From Kalmusia sp. IMI 367209 (lineage: Eukaryota; Ascomycota; Dothideomycetes; Pleosporales; Didymosphaeriaceae), in NCBI GenBank assembly GCA_027946365.1, contig JAPEUQ010000018.1, positions 248,001 through 312,000 on the forward strand: a stretch of 64,000 nt of DNA. Reading direction: 5' to 3'. This document shows positions 10,451 to 21,578 of the stretch, one piece after another. The translations under genes and the position numbers were made by a program. The notes beneath the pieces are model-generated. The model saw only the letters and a program-made list of their open reading frames with translations. It did no database searches and was not told the origin of the DNA. Every line of letters starts with the position of its first letter. Within the stretch, counting starts at the first letter, position 1.

Positions 10451-11251
10451 TCACCTGGTTTTCTTAGTTTGAACCTGGAATGCTTGCCGCTTCCGCCTCC
10501 TCTCGACCCATCGTGCCCAACCTGAATCGGCCAAATCCTCCTGCACCACCAAGTCCCTGACTCTAAAGAGTCGTGCCAGCTCTGTCTCCAGTATCCACTC
10601 AATCCACCCCGCTCTCCGCAAAAATGTTGTGAAGCCAAACCACGCCACAGCGAAGATAGCTCCCGCAAGACACCCGACTAACACCTGCTTTGGCGTATGA
10701 TAACTGAGATATATACGACTCGTTGCTACAGCGGCAGCCGATATCAGAGCAAGGATGGAGAGCGCAAAGCGTTGAAAGAAGGTCAAAGGCGTATGCGTTT
10801 CGGTCGGGTGAGGGACGTGACGGAAGAGGAGGAAGAAGGCCAACGTGATGGAGAAGAAGGTCACGAATTGGGCGTGTGATGAGGGCATGCCGTAGCCCTT
10901 CCCATGCATTTCTGTAAAGATTAGCCCTCTGAATGCGCGTGCATGTGGGTGGGGGTGAAAGGTACCTCGCGGTCGTTCCTCCTTAATATAGCGCTTCAGA
11001 CACCAATTGAGGGCCTCACAGGCCATCTGCCCCGCAAACATCAATATGATCTCAATCTCACGGTTGCTCCATATTAGAGTCGCGTATACGACGCAGAGCC
11101 CTTGGGGGACGAGGGCGAGCCATGCGCAGAGGTACGAGATGCGGTCCGAGGGATTCTGCAAACATTAGTTATACACTTTACAACGAGTACAATAAAGACG
11201 TACATAGTGCACATGAGTCAGGGATAGCGACGCGAGGGGCGCTTCCTCCAT
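10451..11251 (-). CDS. CAX4: Dolichyl-diphosphatase (CAX4/DOLPP1 type, PAP2 superfamily)
   Basis: Three exons (11251-11204, 11155-10966, 10911-10451) total 699 bases, 232 residues. The first exon encodes MEEAPLASLSLTHVHY; the next opens NPSDRISYLCAWLALVPQ. The PAP2 phosphatase motifs are KxxxxxxRPR (KRYIKEERPRE), PSSHAQ and, further on, SRIYLSYHTPKQ with the third-motif Arg and His. Four or more membrane spans are visible. The enzyme removes a phosphate from dolichyl diphosphate on the ER lumenal side, recycling the lipid carrier for N-glycosylation. The second intron is 54 bases, so it can be misread as coding; splicing it restores the conserved RPRE-MHGKGYGMPSSH. Length is normal for the family. 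Confidence 0.92.
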
Positions 11252-11614
11252 TGCGGTGGTGAATGCTAAATGCAAGTGATCGATGACGGAAGATTTCGGC
11301 AGGGTTCTGTGAGACTTGGCGCGGGCGATACGGTGGCGGGCCCGAGATCTCTCACTATTCCGTTCTAGCCTCACCTACCGCCGCCCATACCCTCATAAAG
11401 GTGCTGTCGGAAGTGACTCAGAATGTCCGCCCTTGGTTGTCACTGCACTGTTTGGGCGCCCTTCTTCATACCAGGGTTTGCTTCGCCTGGGAGCTGATTT
11501 CTGCCTCCATTAAACTCCGCCCATATCCCCGCCTATACCTCCGCCCTTCGCCTCTCATAGTCGCTACTTACTCCAACAATTCAACCCTGGAGCGACTAAT
11601 TCCTAAAATCGCTG

Positions 11615-13042
11615 ATGGAGACCGCCGAGGAGGACGACGAGCGCGCCGAAGAGCTCAATACGCTACAATCGATATACCCCGAGCTTATCTTCGATACCAC
11701 GAACCCGTTCGCTGCACACCTCGACTTGCTGGTCGCACCCATGAAACCGTTGACCATCACTTTCGAGCCCGATCAAGATGTGCATAGGGTAGCATATCTG
11801 CCTCCTCTCCACCTTGAAATTGAACTTCCCTCGCAGTACCCCGCCGAAGCGCCGCCATCCGTCAAGCTTTCAACTACGCCATCATGGCTCCCTTCCGAGG
11901 CGATAATTGCATTGACAAAGGAGGCGCATTCACTATGGGAAGAGTATGGTGGCGGGCAGGTATTATTCTCATACGTTAGCTATTTGCAGGAAGCGGCCGA
12001 GACGGCCTTCGGCTTGAACGAGCTCTCGCTTCCCGTCATGGTGAAAGCCGAGCTTTTGCAATTCAGCAAGCGCATGAAGCAAGAGCTGTTCGACAAGGAA
12101 ACTTTCGACTGCGAAGTCTGCCTTGAGCCAAAGAAGGGCTCTGTGTGTTATCGCATGGAACGGTGCAACCATGTTTTTTGTATAGCATGTTTGCAGGACT
12201 ACTACAATAACTGCATCAAAGAGGGGGACGTCAACAATGTGAAGTGCATGTCGACAGGTTGTGGAAAGCCGATGGCGAACGGGAAGAAGAGGGAACGTTT
12301 GCTGTCGCCCAAAGAGCTTCTACAAATTCCATTGGATCTCGAGACGGTAGAACGTTACGCGAAGATCAAACGAAAGAAGAAGATCGAAGCGGATCCCAGT
12401 ATCATCTACTGCCCGCGCTCATGGTGTCAAGGTGCTATGCGAACAGAGAAATATCCAAAGATCACGAACGTACACGAATTGGACGACTCGGATTCAGAGG
12501 CCGAAGAACCCATAGAGGCGCCCTCGGAACAGGAAAAGGCAGAGAGCGGACCCGAGAAGAGAAGGGTTGGCACGGCGGGAATGGACCGCCTCGCCGTATG
12601 CGAAGACTGCACCCTCGCCTTCTGCAAAGTCTGTCTCGCCTCGTGGCACGGTGACTTTGTACGCTGCGAACCGCGCGACTCCACACAGCTCACCGAGGAG
12701 GATCAAGCTTCTCTCAATTTTATCATGCGCAACACTTCGCCATGCCCGACGTGCTCCGTTCCATGTCAAAAGTCGTATGGCTGCAACCACATGACGTGTT
12801 TCCAGTGCAAAACGCACTTTTGCTACCTTTGTGGTGCGTGGCTGGATCCCGGCCATCCCTACGCGCATTTCCAGAATCCGAAGAACAAGGGTTGCGTTGG
12901 ACGACTGATGGATATGGCCGAAGGCGACATGGCAAATGAAGGGGTACAGTTTGGTGGTGCGCGCGGCGCAGAGCAAGTAGCCGACTTTTGGGAACAAGAA
13001 GCTATGCGCATACAGATGGAGCTCAACGATCAAGATAGTTGA
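11615..13042 (+). CDS. ITT1: RBR-type E3 ubiquitin ligase with RWD domain (ITT1-like)
   Basis: Single exon, 475 residues. An RWD domain covers about 1-135. RING1 (about 166-216) starts CEVCLEPKKG and is followed by an in-between-RING domain (about 247-350) interrupted by an acidic, disordered insertion (about 286-317). RING2 (about 377-406) reads CPTCSVPCQKSYGCNHMTC; Cys390 is the expected catalytic cysteine, by analogy with the GGC cysteine of Parkin. RBR ligases accept ubiquitin on that cysteine before passing it to the substrate. The RWD-RBR layout matches fungal Itt1, first described as a modulator of translation termination through eRF3. Gene-symbol assignment rests on domain layout only. 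Confidence 0.88.
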   Translation: METAEEDDERAEELNTLQSIYPELIFDTTNPFAAHLDLLVAPMKPLTITFEPDQDVHRVAYLPPLHLEIELPSQYPAEAPPSVKLSTTPSWLPSEAIIALTKEAHSLWEEYGGGQVLFSYVSYLQEAAETAFGLNELSLPVMVKAELLQFSKRMKQELFDKETFDCEVCLEPKKGSVCYRMERCNHVFCIACLQDYYNNCIKEGDVNNVKCMSTGCGKPMANGKKRERLLSPKELLQIPLDLETVERYAKIKRKKKIEADPSIIYCPRSWCQGAMRTEKYPKITNVHELDDSDSEAEEPIEAPSEQEKAESGPEKRRVGTAGMDRLAVCEDCTLAFCKVCLASWHGDFVRCEPRDSTQLTEEDQASLNFIMRNTSPCPTCSVPCQKSYGCNHMTCFQCKTHFCYLCGAWLDPGHPYAHFQNPKNKGCVGRLMDMAEGDMANEGVQFGGARGAEQVADFWEQEAMRIQMELNDQDS

Positions 13043-13421
13043 AATATCAATTATATTCTTGCCGGAGAAATATAGAGCTTAAACACAGATCGTAGTACAA
13101 ACACTGGATCGAAATTTTCCAGAGGTAGTCACTCCGACCCACAACAAGGACCCTTTTAGACTAGTGTTACGAATATTTGAGCCGCCCTTGGGGCATATAC
13201 ACAGCCTTGGGTATCTATGCCTTTAGTTCCGACCTGAATATAGATGTACCCTGAATGTATTATGTAACCATAGGCTACTCAGGTTTTGCCCTAGTCTTCA
13301 GATTGTGCCAGATCTCTGAATGATGCAGAACACTACAAAATAACTTTTCAGCCAGATCTTCCTGCTGTATCAACACCTCTCATTCTACCGTACTAATTTT
13401 AGTGAGCTTCCTCCATTCTGC
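13043..13421. other. Convergent 3' intergenic region
   Basis: This is the space between the stop codons of two convergent genes, the ubiquitin ligase and the LtrA protein. No frame or structure of note is seen; it should hold both polyadenylation regions. Confidence 0.5.
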
Positions 13422-15326
13422 TCAATGTCGTTTCCTCCTCGGCATCCTGATATGATTGACTACCACACAAATGAAGTACACCAAGCAAACGGTTGGAATC
13501 ATCCACGCCGACGACAAGTAATTCTCTTGCAGGTTGGAGTTGAATTTCAGCGTTGAAAGAAGACACAAACCAGCGCCGAAGACGAAGTTGACGCCGAGCC
13601 TTATGTATGTAGAGAGTCTGCGCTGCGAGGCCGGGAGGGAGAGGAAGCCCAAGACCGTAGTTATAATGAGAGAGAAGCCGCCCTGGGACTGTCAGTTTAA
13701 GAAGAAGACAGGAAGAAGGAGCCAACCTACCGCAATAAAAACATACAAGAACACCAGCTCAAACACGCCCAAGTACTCGTTAAATACCTCCACAAGATTC
13801 ATATCCTTTTTGCTCCCTTCAACCTTCTTCTTCGGCACCGTGACGCTGAAACCATCGAACAGCGTCTTCGTGCTCGCCGCGACGATATCATTGACGCCTG
13901 ACTGGAATTCCTTGAATGCTGTCTCGTTGCTCGCATCCGCAGCCAGGTAATCCCACGCTTCAGCTAGAGAATAAAAAGCGTTGGTTGTTGTTTTGATTTC
14001 CTTCGAGGCATCGACGCCTTTGGGCACCCACGCGAAGACGTGGTCATACGCGGTGTAGTTCATCCACTGCGCGAACTGCGTGCCGGATTCATACTCCGCG
14101 CTGAGAACGGCCGTGTAATCAGTGTATAAGCTGAACAAAGCTTGCACGAGCTGTGCCCAGACGATGAGCAGCGACACTCCTTGAAGAACCAGCACCAGCA
14201 CCACGTGCAGTGGGAAGTGCAAAAAACTCCATATCTGCTGCTTGATGCTGCCGAAATGCTCCTCCTGCATGCGGTCAAAGTACAGCATGTACAAGAAGTA
14301 AATGATCAGCACTGCGGCAATGATCTGTCCGACGACCGCAGCCGTCCACAGAAACTCGTTCTTGACGATCTTGCTGATGGATTTGCACACGACGATGATG
14401 CCCTCGCCGAGGATGATGAGCGTGAGCAGTGACATCCGCTGGACCATGTGCGTCCCCTTGAAGCTGATGACTCTGAATATGCACGATACTGCCACCGTGA
14501 TGAGCGTCTCGCACAGCGCAATAACATACCACGCGATGTACACGCTGCTCTTCTGCGCAATTAGGAATTCATCGGCGTCCAACTTCTCTTTCGGAAATGC
14601 AGGTGTTAGCGCACCGTATAGTATCGCAGCGATCAAGGTCGACGCCAGGATGATGCACAGCGGTATGACAGTCTTCTTGTACTTCCTCACATATAAAAGC
14701 GTAACAGCATACTGTAGGAATAGTGTGATACGCGAGACCATCAAGATCAACCCAAAAGCCCGGTAGATCTTGTAGTCGTAAATCTCCTGACCAGGTTTCC
14801 ATTGTGGACCTATGACGGCGAAGCCGACCATGACACCAAAGTGTATTGCCTTCGCGACACGCTCGAAAACGCTGTCGGTGCTGAAGCGTACGTCATAGAG
14901 ACTGACTTGGTACCATGTCAACCACAGTAGCGAGAAGAAACCGATGTATGCAGTGAGCGTGTTATGGTCGTTTATCTCGAGCATCGACGTGAATGTCGTC
15001 AAATTGGCGACGAAAAAAAGATCGTAGAATAATTCGGAGGTGGTGGCTTCGGCATGACGGTGGAAGGCGGGATTGTCATGGAGGTCGCAGTCTGTATTGC
15101 CGAAGGGGACGTGGGTCGTATTATAAGACGTATCGTGTGCGCTGTATGAAGTGTCATGGTGCGTGAGTATGGATGTGTCAACGGGCTTGTGGGCTTCGAG
15201 GTCTGAGGAGTGCGTTGATGGGGTATGGTAGTCGGGATGCTTTGGATGTGCGGTGTGGGAGGTTAGGGGCGAAGCAAAGAGGGAAAGAGGCTTTTTTTCC
15301 TCATGATGATGTGCTTCGTGACCCAT
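13422..15326 (-). CDS. LtrA (low temperature requirement A)-like multi-span membrane protein
   Basis: Two exons (15326-13731 and 13688-13422) total 1863 bases, 620 residues. The start is the ATG of MGHEAHHHEEKK. The N-terminal ~90 residues are His-rich and probably cytosolic. The LtrA signature ATTSELFYDLFFVANLTTFT begins just before the first span, and about ten hydrophobic segments follow (for example TAYIGFFSLLWLTWYQV, VFELVFLYVFIA). The 42-base intron lies between two codons and joins to a second exon encoding two more spans and a basic tail (MPRRKRH). LtrA-domain proteins are widespread in fungi, but their biochemical role is not established. Substrate and location cannot be read from the sequence. 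Confidence 0.85.
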
Positions 15327-17714
15327 CTTCAATTCCTCTCAACGAAGACGAGAAGAACGGTGGTAAAGGGAAAGAGGTATTACGACTAGGATTATGATCA
15401 CAACTATGACCATACAAAAAAAGCTCCTGCAAGCAAGAGAACAAATAAAGACGGCGAAGTGTCAGCTCGTCGATGCCAAAATCGCAAAACGCCCTGAACT
15501 TCCGTTATATACATCCCAACCCAAAGCATATAGCGCCCCAAACACCAACAACGCACAGCCCAAGCCACATCGCACCCATATTCCTCAACCTCTAAACTAA
15601 TCTTACACATTTGCTCTATACAGCCTTACCTCGCGACATCCAATTCAACGGCTCGCTCAGTGGCTCGAAGCCACCACCCAAGCCCCACATGCTAAGATCT
15701 GTTCGATTGGACAGTAACGTCGATCGAAGTTATGCCCAGCGTGCTATGGGGCTCCTGGTGGCTTATGTAAAGCCCATTCACCCAAACAGGACATAGGCAA
15801 ACTATTGTGCAAGTCAGCCAACGCTCCTAATAAGATTTACCTCATACTCAAACAAGTCAACGGGAGTCTTGGCTTTACTTGGCAGATGACGAGAATAGAA
15901 GGAAGCGCAGGCGGGAAGCATGCTAAGCCTCACGCTCGGGAGATTTTAAGCTTCTAGATGAGATAAGAACGTAGATCGAGTGGGCTTGTGGATACCGTTG
16001 GGGCGGAAGCGGCATGTTTTCGGCGAGCTAGAGGCTCAGCTGGGTGGGGGCTGAGTTTTGTGGGAGATTTGAGGGCACGAGAGAGATACCCGAGGGCGGG
16101 ATCTAGCTTCAGCAGGCTGATTACTTGAAATAGAAAGACATAGTGCGAAATTTGCCTATAGTGTGATCTTAAATATGAATGAGCGTATTCTCGCAAAACA
16201 GAGGGATTTGAGAATGTGGAGTGGCCTGAGGCAGCCTGCCCTTTAGTGGCTTGCTTGGTGAGAACAATGCGCATTCTCATCGACACTACCGTTTCTAGCC
16301 GACGTCCTACGCAGGATCAGGACTGAAGACTCAACATGCCCGCTCTCATTACTAGTCTTCCCTTTAGGGGATATGGGCATTGGTCATTCCGCCTAACTGC
16401 CTCTGGCTAGGCTATCAGCGAATGCGTTGTCATATCCTATGAATACTTATAGCGACCCGCTTGCCGTTAAGGCATCCAGATTTTTATGCAAACATGGCGT
16501 TTCATCTTTCGAGAATCTGCCAATCTGAGCTGTCCATTGGGTTGAAGAAAGACGCGGTCTGGGCTCGATCTTGCATGAGTAGGGTGCGTTGCACACCACG
16601 TTCTTTAAAATTCATTTTCCTCTCGTCCCGCTGCTTTTGTTCTTCAGGTGTTGATTAACTCTAAACAAACGTTTCTAATTTTCTTAATCGCGTAGTCAAC
16701 TTAAATATGGCGGCAGTGCATTTGGAAGCAGGACCATCTTCCCTATACAAGTACCCCTTCCCGTGTGAGTGTTCAATGAGTACCAATTCGTTGTTCCCTT
16801 GGGGTGGCACAAGCTGTAGTAGAGGAATTTGCGTTCGTACTAGCGTTCGCACTCCAGCTGGCAGCGGACTGACCGCTGCCAGGACGCGACCCAGTGACTA
16901 TGCCTTTGGTCCCCGTGCCCTTGGAAAGTGCGTGTCAGCTTTCTGTGGTTCACGGTCACTTCTTACTGAAGTAGAGCTGTTATTCGCCGTAGATTCTTTG
17001 CTGCATAGAGTTCTTTTGCCAGCAGGAGATCTGCCAAGCATAGGTGGCACTGGTGCAGCTGATGGATTCAAGTCGTATTCGATACGCATACTGTGCTAAT
17101 ATTTGTGTACAGGAAGTTTTCAGAGATATATGCGTCAGTGAGGGGTGACATCAGAGAGAAAAATAGAGAAGTTTTGAATAGGGGAGACTACCGGAAACTT
17201 GTAGTGGCGGGTGTAAGGTACGCTTTTATGCCTTGAGATGAGTCGAGGGGTGTGGGGTTCGTTTATCAAAAGCCATTGAAAACTGGCGGAGGATTTAACT
17301 GAAGTGTTGCAGCTGAATCAATGTCAAGATTTCAGTAGTGAAGTAATGAGTATACTAGCCTGCCGGAAATCTCCATGGGTCGTCCAACGGATTTCAAAGA
17401 GCATACCGAAAACATTATTCACGCATTGACCCCGCGCGTAGCGCTCTTGTACATGTAGGCTGAATTAGTTCTCGGGTACCACCCTATTGAGTGGTTGAAA
17501 TTGCGCAACGGTTTTAGCTCATGCGAGCTGCTTAGAATGAAAACTGCTGCATCATAAAAATCAATTATTCACGGTCCTTGCAAAGACTGGCGAATCCAAA
17601 GGCTCCGTGTGACGCGTGAAGGTCCCTATTCCAACAACTGATAAGAGAAACTCCGTGCTCCAAATTCTTGGCAATAAAGGATAAGAACCAATGATATTTA
17701 TCTAGTGTGCTTTA
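15327..17714. other. Long gene-poor stretch
   Basis: No convincing gene is seen in these 2.4 kb apart from an interrupted minus-strand reading frame at 16661-17089, listed separately. The sequence alternates between GC-balanced and AT-rich blocks. The part next to 15327 should contain the LtrA-gene promoter. Confidence 0.45.
16661..17089 (-). pseudogene. Stop-interrupted open frame, unrecognised
   Basis: On the minus strand an ATG at 17089 starts a frame of 63 codons that ends at a TAG (16898-16900). The same frame then continues open for another 70-odd codons with protein-like composition (for example QIPLLQLVPPQGNNELVLIE). No GT-AG intron spans the stop. It could be a gene broken by one nonsense change, or chance. 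No homologous family comes to mind. Confidence 0.2.
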
Positions 17715-19032
17715 CTATACAAATGAAGGCATGATCGTACAACAACTTATAACATAACTCAGCTTCTGCCAGTAGTTAGTGTTCCCCTCGGCTAAGTCAT
17801 CCTGCGCCCAAATAGCTTGTAATATTAACCTAACATGTTTCAGCGAACGAGAAACAGGCGAAATCTCTGTCTTCGCAATGAAGTCAAGGATAACGGCCCG
17901 CTCGTCATCACGCTGAGCCTCGCAGCCGAAGATGAAGATAGGAAACTGTCGTTCACACCAACCCAACTGAGTGAATAAGTCAAAAGCCCTGTCGATATGG
18001 CCTTGGGTACTGGCTTTTTGGTTGAGCAATTTCTCGGACACTCGGGCGAGATAAACGAGCACAGCTAGCTTATACAATTCCATGATCAACGCCGTTCTTG
18101 GATTTTCGTCGTTTCCCTCTGGTACTTTTACGTTCCTGATTCTCCAATGAAGTATCTCTAGGAAGCGCTTGTGATCTTCCTTTTGTACAGTGCCATGCAT
18201 CTGATCAGGGATCGTATTGCAGATTTCTAAAAGTAGCTCAATGATACTCAATGAGGGTGAGATTGCATGCGAAGGCTAGAACAATCACTCGTTAACAGAT
18301 CTCGTGTCACTTCATTTTCATGGTGTACTTACCTGGGCGCGGGGGCATGATAGAATAGATGATCGATTTGTTGAAACACACGACATAGCCGGTGATGGCA
18401 TTCCACATTCTCTATACCAATGACGCAGACTGAAACGTCCAAGGACCTCATGGTAGTAAACCCAATCTAACAGAATAAGCAAGTCGGCATTGTGGTCTAG
18501 CCTTTCAAGGTTGGCAGCATGGATAACATCCTTGACACCACGTAACCATGACATCCAATCATCAGAGGTGCAAGATGCCAGATGAACCTATGCAAGCTAG
18601 TCAACTTCCTGTCTAATGAATATGTACGAGAACACGGTCGCTCGGTCTTACCTCAATAGAGCATAGCAGCATCCCTGCCGCAACATGCTGGATTGCTTCC
18701 AGCGTGCCCATGTTGGCCACGGCTGTGGTCTTTAAGGCTTTGATCGCAGAAATCTTATCTTCTGCTGCTTGTTTATGCAGACCATGTCGATGAAGTGCAG
18801 AAAACGCTAATAGCGATTTGCGCACTGCGACAGCAGAAGCTGTATTACTAGCCAAAGCAATCCTAATTAGAACATTTCCTAGTTCCGCAGGATCGTGGCC
18901 AAAAATGGCAAGGGCTCTGGAAGCAGTGTGCTGAACTACATCCGTCAGATTTCGTCTAGACAGCTCCAAGTTGTCTGAAATGTGCAAGGGGCGGACAAAA
19001 CCTACAGTACTGGTATCGATCTTGATTCTCAA
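17715..19032 (-). CDS. Fungal-specific transcription-factor domain protein (PF11951-like), zinc cluster not found
   Basis: Three exons are clear (about 19032-18652, 18587-18333, 18275-17715), joined in frame. The sequence shows the helical regulatory region of C6 transcription factors of the PF11951/DUF3468 type: ALHRHGLHKQAAEDKISAIK, then LEAIQHVAAGMLLCSIE, then SCTSDDWMSWLRGVKDVIH. The 5' end is unresolved: there is no ATG at the start of the frame, an in-frame TAA lies just upstream, and a plausible acceptor (gcag) near 19094 leads into a different frame. No Cys6 zinc cluster is visible in the roughly 1 kb upstream. The gene is either truncated or has upstream exons I could not place. The last exon ends normally. 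Confidence 0.6.
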
Positions 19033-20099
19033 CTTCGACCTTTACGACGGCCTCCAGCGGTATTTCCAATTCAAGTAACTGCCAGCTGATTCCTGCAATA
19101 TGTCAATCATATGTTGGTGGCACATTTAATTTATTGTCGTACGCTTCTTGATTGGAATTTTGAATTGGTTGTGCCTTTCGATGTCTCCATTCGAAACGTG
19201 AAGGATACGCGCATCATGAATACGAGGCTTATGATTCCCTAACGGCGACTTCCCTACGATTGCACGTCTACTATCGCTTGCGTAAGGCCATGATAATCTC
19301 AAACTTTGCCCTTTCGGATCCTGCGTAGATGGTAGCAGGCGTACGCAAGTTGGAGTAGCTCGGCTGGGACAAGCCGCGACTATAAGTTGTGCATGTGGTT
19401 AGATTCATTACGTAGATTCGATCCAACTTACATACCAGCGATGTCATTACTTGTCTCAGACTTCGACTTTTGCATTCCGTGCCTATCTAATGCTCATCGG
19501 TTGGTGGACCCAGATGTTTTTGCACTTGAGCGTCTCGATTGCAGCTGCAAGGCGGGTGAGGAACCAGATTTTGGGCAACTGCAGGTTAACGTTATGAAAC
19601 GAAGGCTGGTACGCGAACACCGAACAGGCAAGACGCCATGGCGCTTGTCATGCAGGCGTGGCCATAGACTAGATTTTGGGCAACTATCACGTAAGCGCAA
19701 ACACATAGGCTAAGCTCCAAATAGCTTAGTAACGGTTCTAAATGAAAGCCGTTCTAACACCAGATCGACTCATGATACATCAGTAAAGGCCACTCCGATC
19801 GGGACGGAACAACATCTCTCCCAACTGCAGCTGAAATTTTGACTCAAAAGATGGCAACTATATCGTAAGCTAAGTCTTATCAATCGATCAAGCATTGACG
19901 ATACGTGCAGGACCAAGTGGAAATAGGGAAGTGCAATAATGGAGATGCGATTCCGACGGTATTCGGACATAACCCAGAGAGGTCCACGCTGAATACTGAA
20001 AAGACAAGACTATATAAACAACACTGAACTCACGTCAATGAACATCATAAAGCAATTGAACAGCTCCCAGAGCAACCAAAACCTCACGTTCCATACAAA
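19033..20099. other. Gene-poor stretch with short repeats
   Basis: No gene is recognised. Two copies of agattttgggcaact sit at 19566 and 19671, 105 bases apart, and a weaker third (gatggcaactatatcg) lies near 19850. The last ~100 bases before 20100 are presumably the promoter and leader of the short-chain dehydrogenase. Confidence 0.4.
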
Positions 20100-21161
20100 A
20101 TGCCTTCCTTCGTCATCACTGGAGCTTCTAGAGGAATCGGAGTAAGTTTTATCGCCGTCATGAATCTCCAATAACTCTTCATATCTTGTCACTGACCGTT
20201 TGATATAGTATGAGTTCATCCGTCAGTATTCCAGCGACCCAAACAACACTGTAATCGGGCTCGTGCGCAACAAGCCCGCGACCGAGAACAAGGTTTCGGA
20301 AGATCCGGATCTGAAAGGCCGATCGAACCTCCATATTCTCACAGCCGACCTCACAAAGTATGACGAATTGCAGGTGAGAAGCCGGAACAGCGTCAAAATA
20401 ACCCGTGAACGAGTACTCACACAATTCAAAAGAAAGCTGCATCCGATACTGCGAAAATAACCGGAGGCACCTTGGACTACCTTATCGCCAATGCAGGCCT
20501 CATAGCCCAATTCGATCAGTACGATGGTATTGGGGACTTGTCAGTTGTTCCGTGACCCAACTATGAACGGAGACTAATTCGAAGAAAATCAACAGTACGG
20601 ACCAGCCCGAAAAGCTCAGCCAGGAGCTCAGGGATCTCTTCGAGGTCAATGTCATCAGCAACATCCATCTTTTCAACCTCTTCTTGCCCCTCATTTTGAA
20701 GGGTGAGGCGAAGAAGGTTATCGCGATCACCAGTGGCTACTCAGACATTGAGCTGACAAGGACATGGGACGTCACACTTGCGCCCCTCTACTCGGCCAGT
20801 AAAGCGGCACTGAACATGATTGTGGCCAAGTTCAGCGCACAATTTAAGAAAGACGGCGTTCTCTTCCTGGGCCTTGCACCGGGAACAGTAGACGTTGGGC
20901 AGACGAATGAAGGTATGAACGATTCATGCTCCCCTTGATATAGAACAGACTTACTAACATCTTACAGCGACTCCTGAGCAGCTTCAGAGACTGGGAGCTT
21001 TCTTTGGAGGCTTGGTACCGCAGTATGCACCAAACTTCAAGGGTCCGATAACTCCGGAGGAGAGCATTTCGCTCATGAGGCCGGTCATCGCGAATGCCAG
21101 CATTGAGAATGGCAACGCTGGTGACTTCATCTCACAGTTTGGCAACAAGCAGTGGCTCTGA
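20100..21161 (+). CDS. Short-chain dehydrogenase/reductase (SDR)
   Basis: Five exons (20100-20141, 20209-20373, 20433-20539, 20596-20912, 20968-21161) total 825 bases, 274 residues. The cofactor-binding motif TGASRGIG lies at residues 7-14, the structural motif in LIANAGLI, and the catalytic YxxxK in YSASKAALN with an upstream serine in AITSGYS. These make it a classical Rossmann-fold NAD(P)H-dependent oxidoreductase. The short first exon, which ends exactly after the glycine motif, is common in fungal SDR genes. The substrate cannot be told from sequence. It is isolated from obvious pathway partners. Confidence 0.88.
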
Positions 21162-21578
21162 TCGTTCGCTGAGTTTCCGTTTGAAACAATGGGCGCACGA
21201 GTATTGCAAAATGTTCAGGTCTAATGTAATTAGATTATTACAAACTTATTAGCTACAATGCATGACCGTCATTAGGACATTGAATGTCGTGAATTGGCAA
21301 CTGCTAAGCCCAATTAGAGACACGGTAGTTTTTTATTTGCTTCTTTTGGAAGAAGTAGGAGGACTTTTCCAGACTAACCCTCACAATGCGCTCTTAAAAT
21401 GTTCTAGCATCGGAGAGGAGACCTGTCGTTGTGTATATCTTCTGAACTACCGAGCAATTGCAGATGGAACATGAGCACGAGGAACTCGACATATGATCGA
21501 GTCCTTCGCTGTCTATAATGCATCTTGGAGTGATTTGGTCTACAATGAGTCTACAATATTTCTATTCGATGCTAGCAT

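Noticed and set aside
10912..10965. Reading CAX4 through without its second intron
   Set aside because: The 54-base stretch keeps frame but inserts non-family sequence between RPR and MHGKGYGMPSSH; GTACCT and ACAG ends mark it as an intron.
12494..13033. A 179-codon minus-strand frame opposite the ubiquitin ligase
   Set aside because: It overlaps the RING2 region, which is clearly coding on the plus strand; no independent support.
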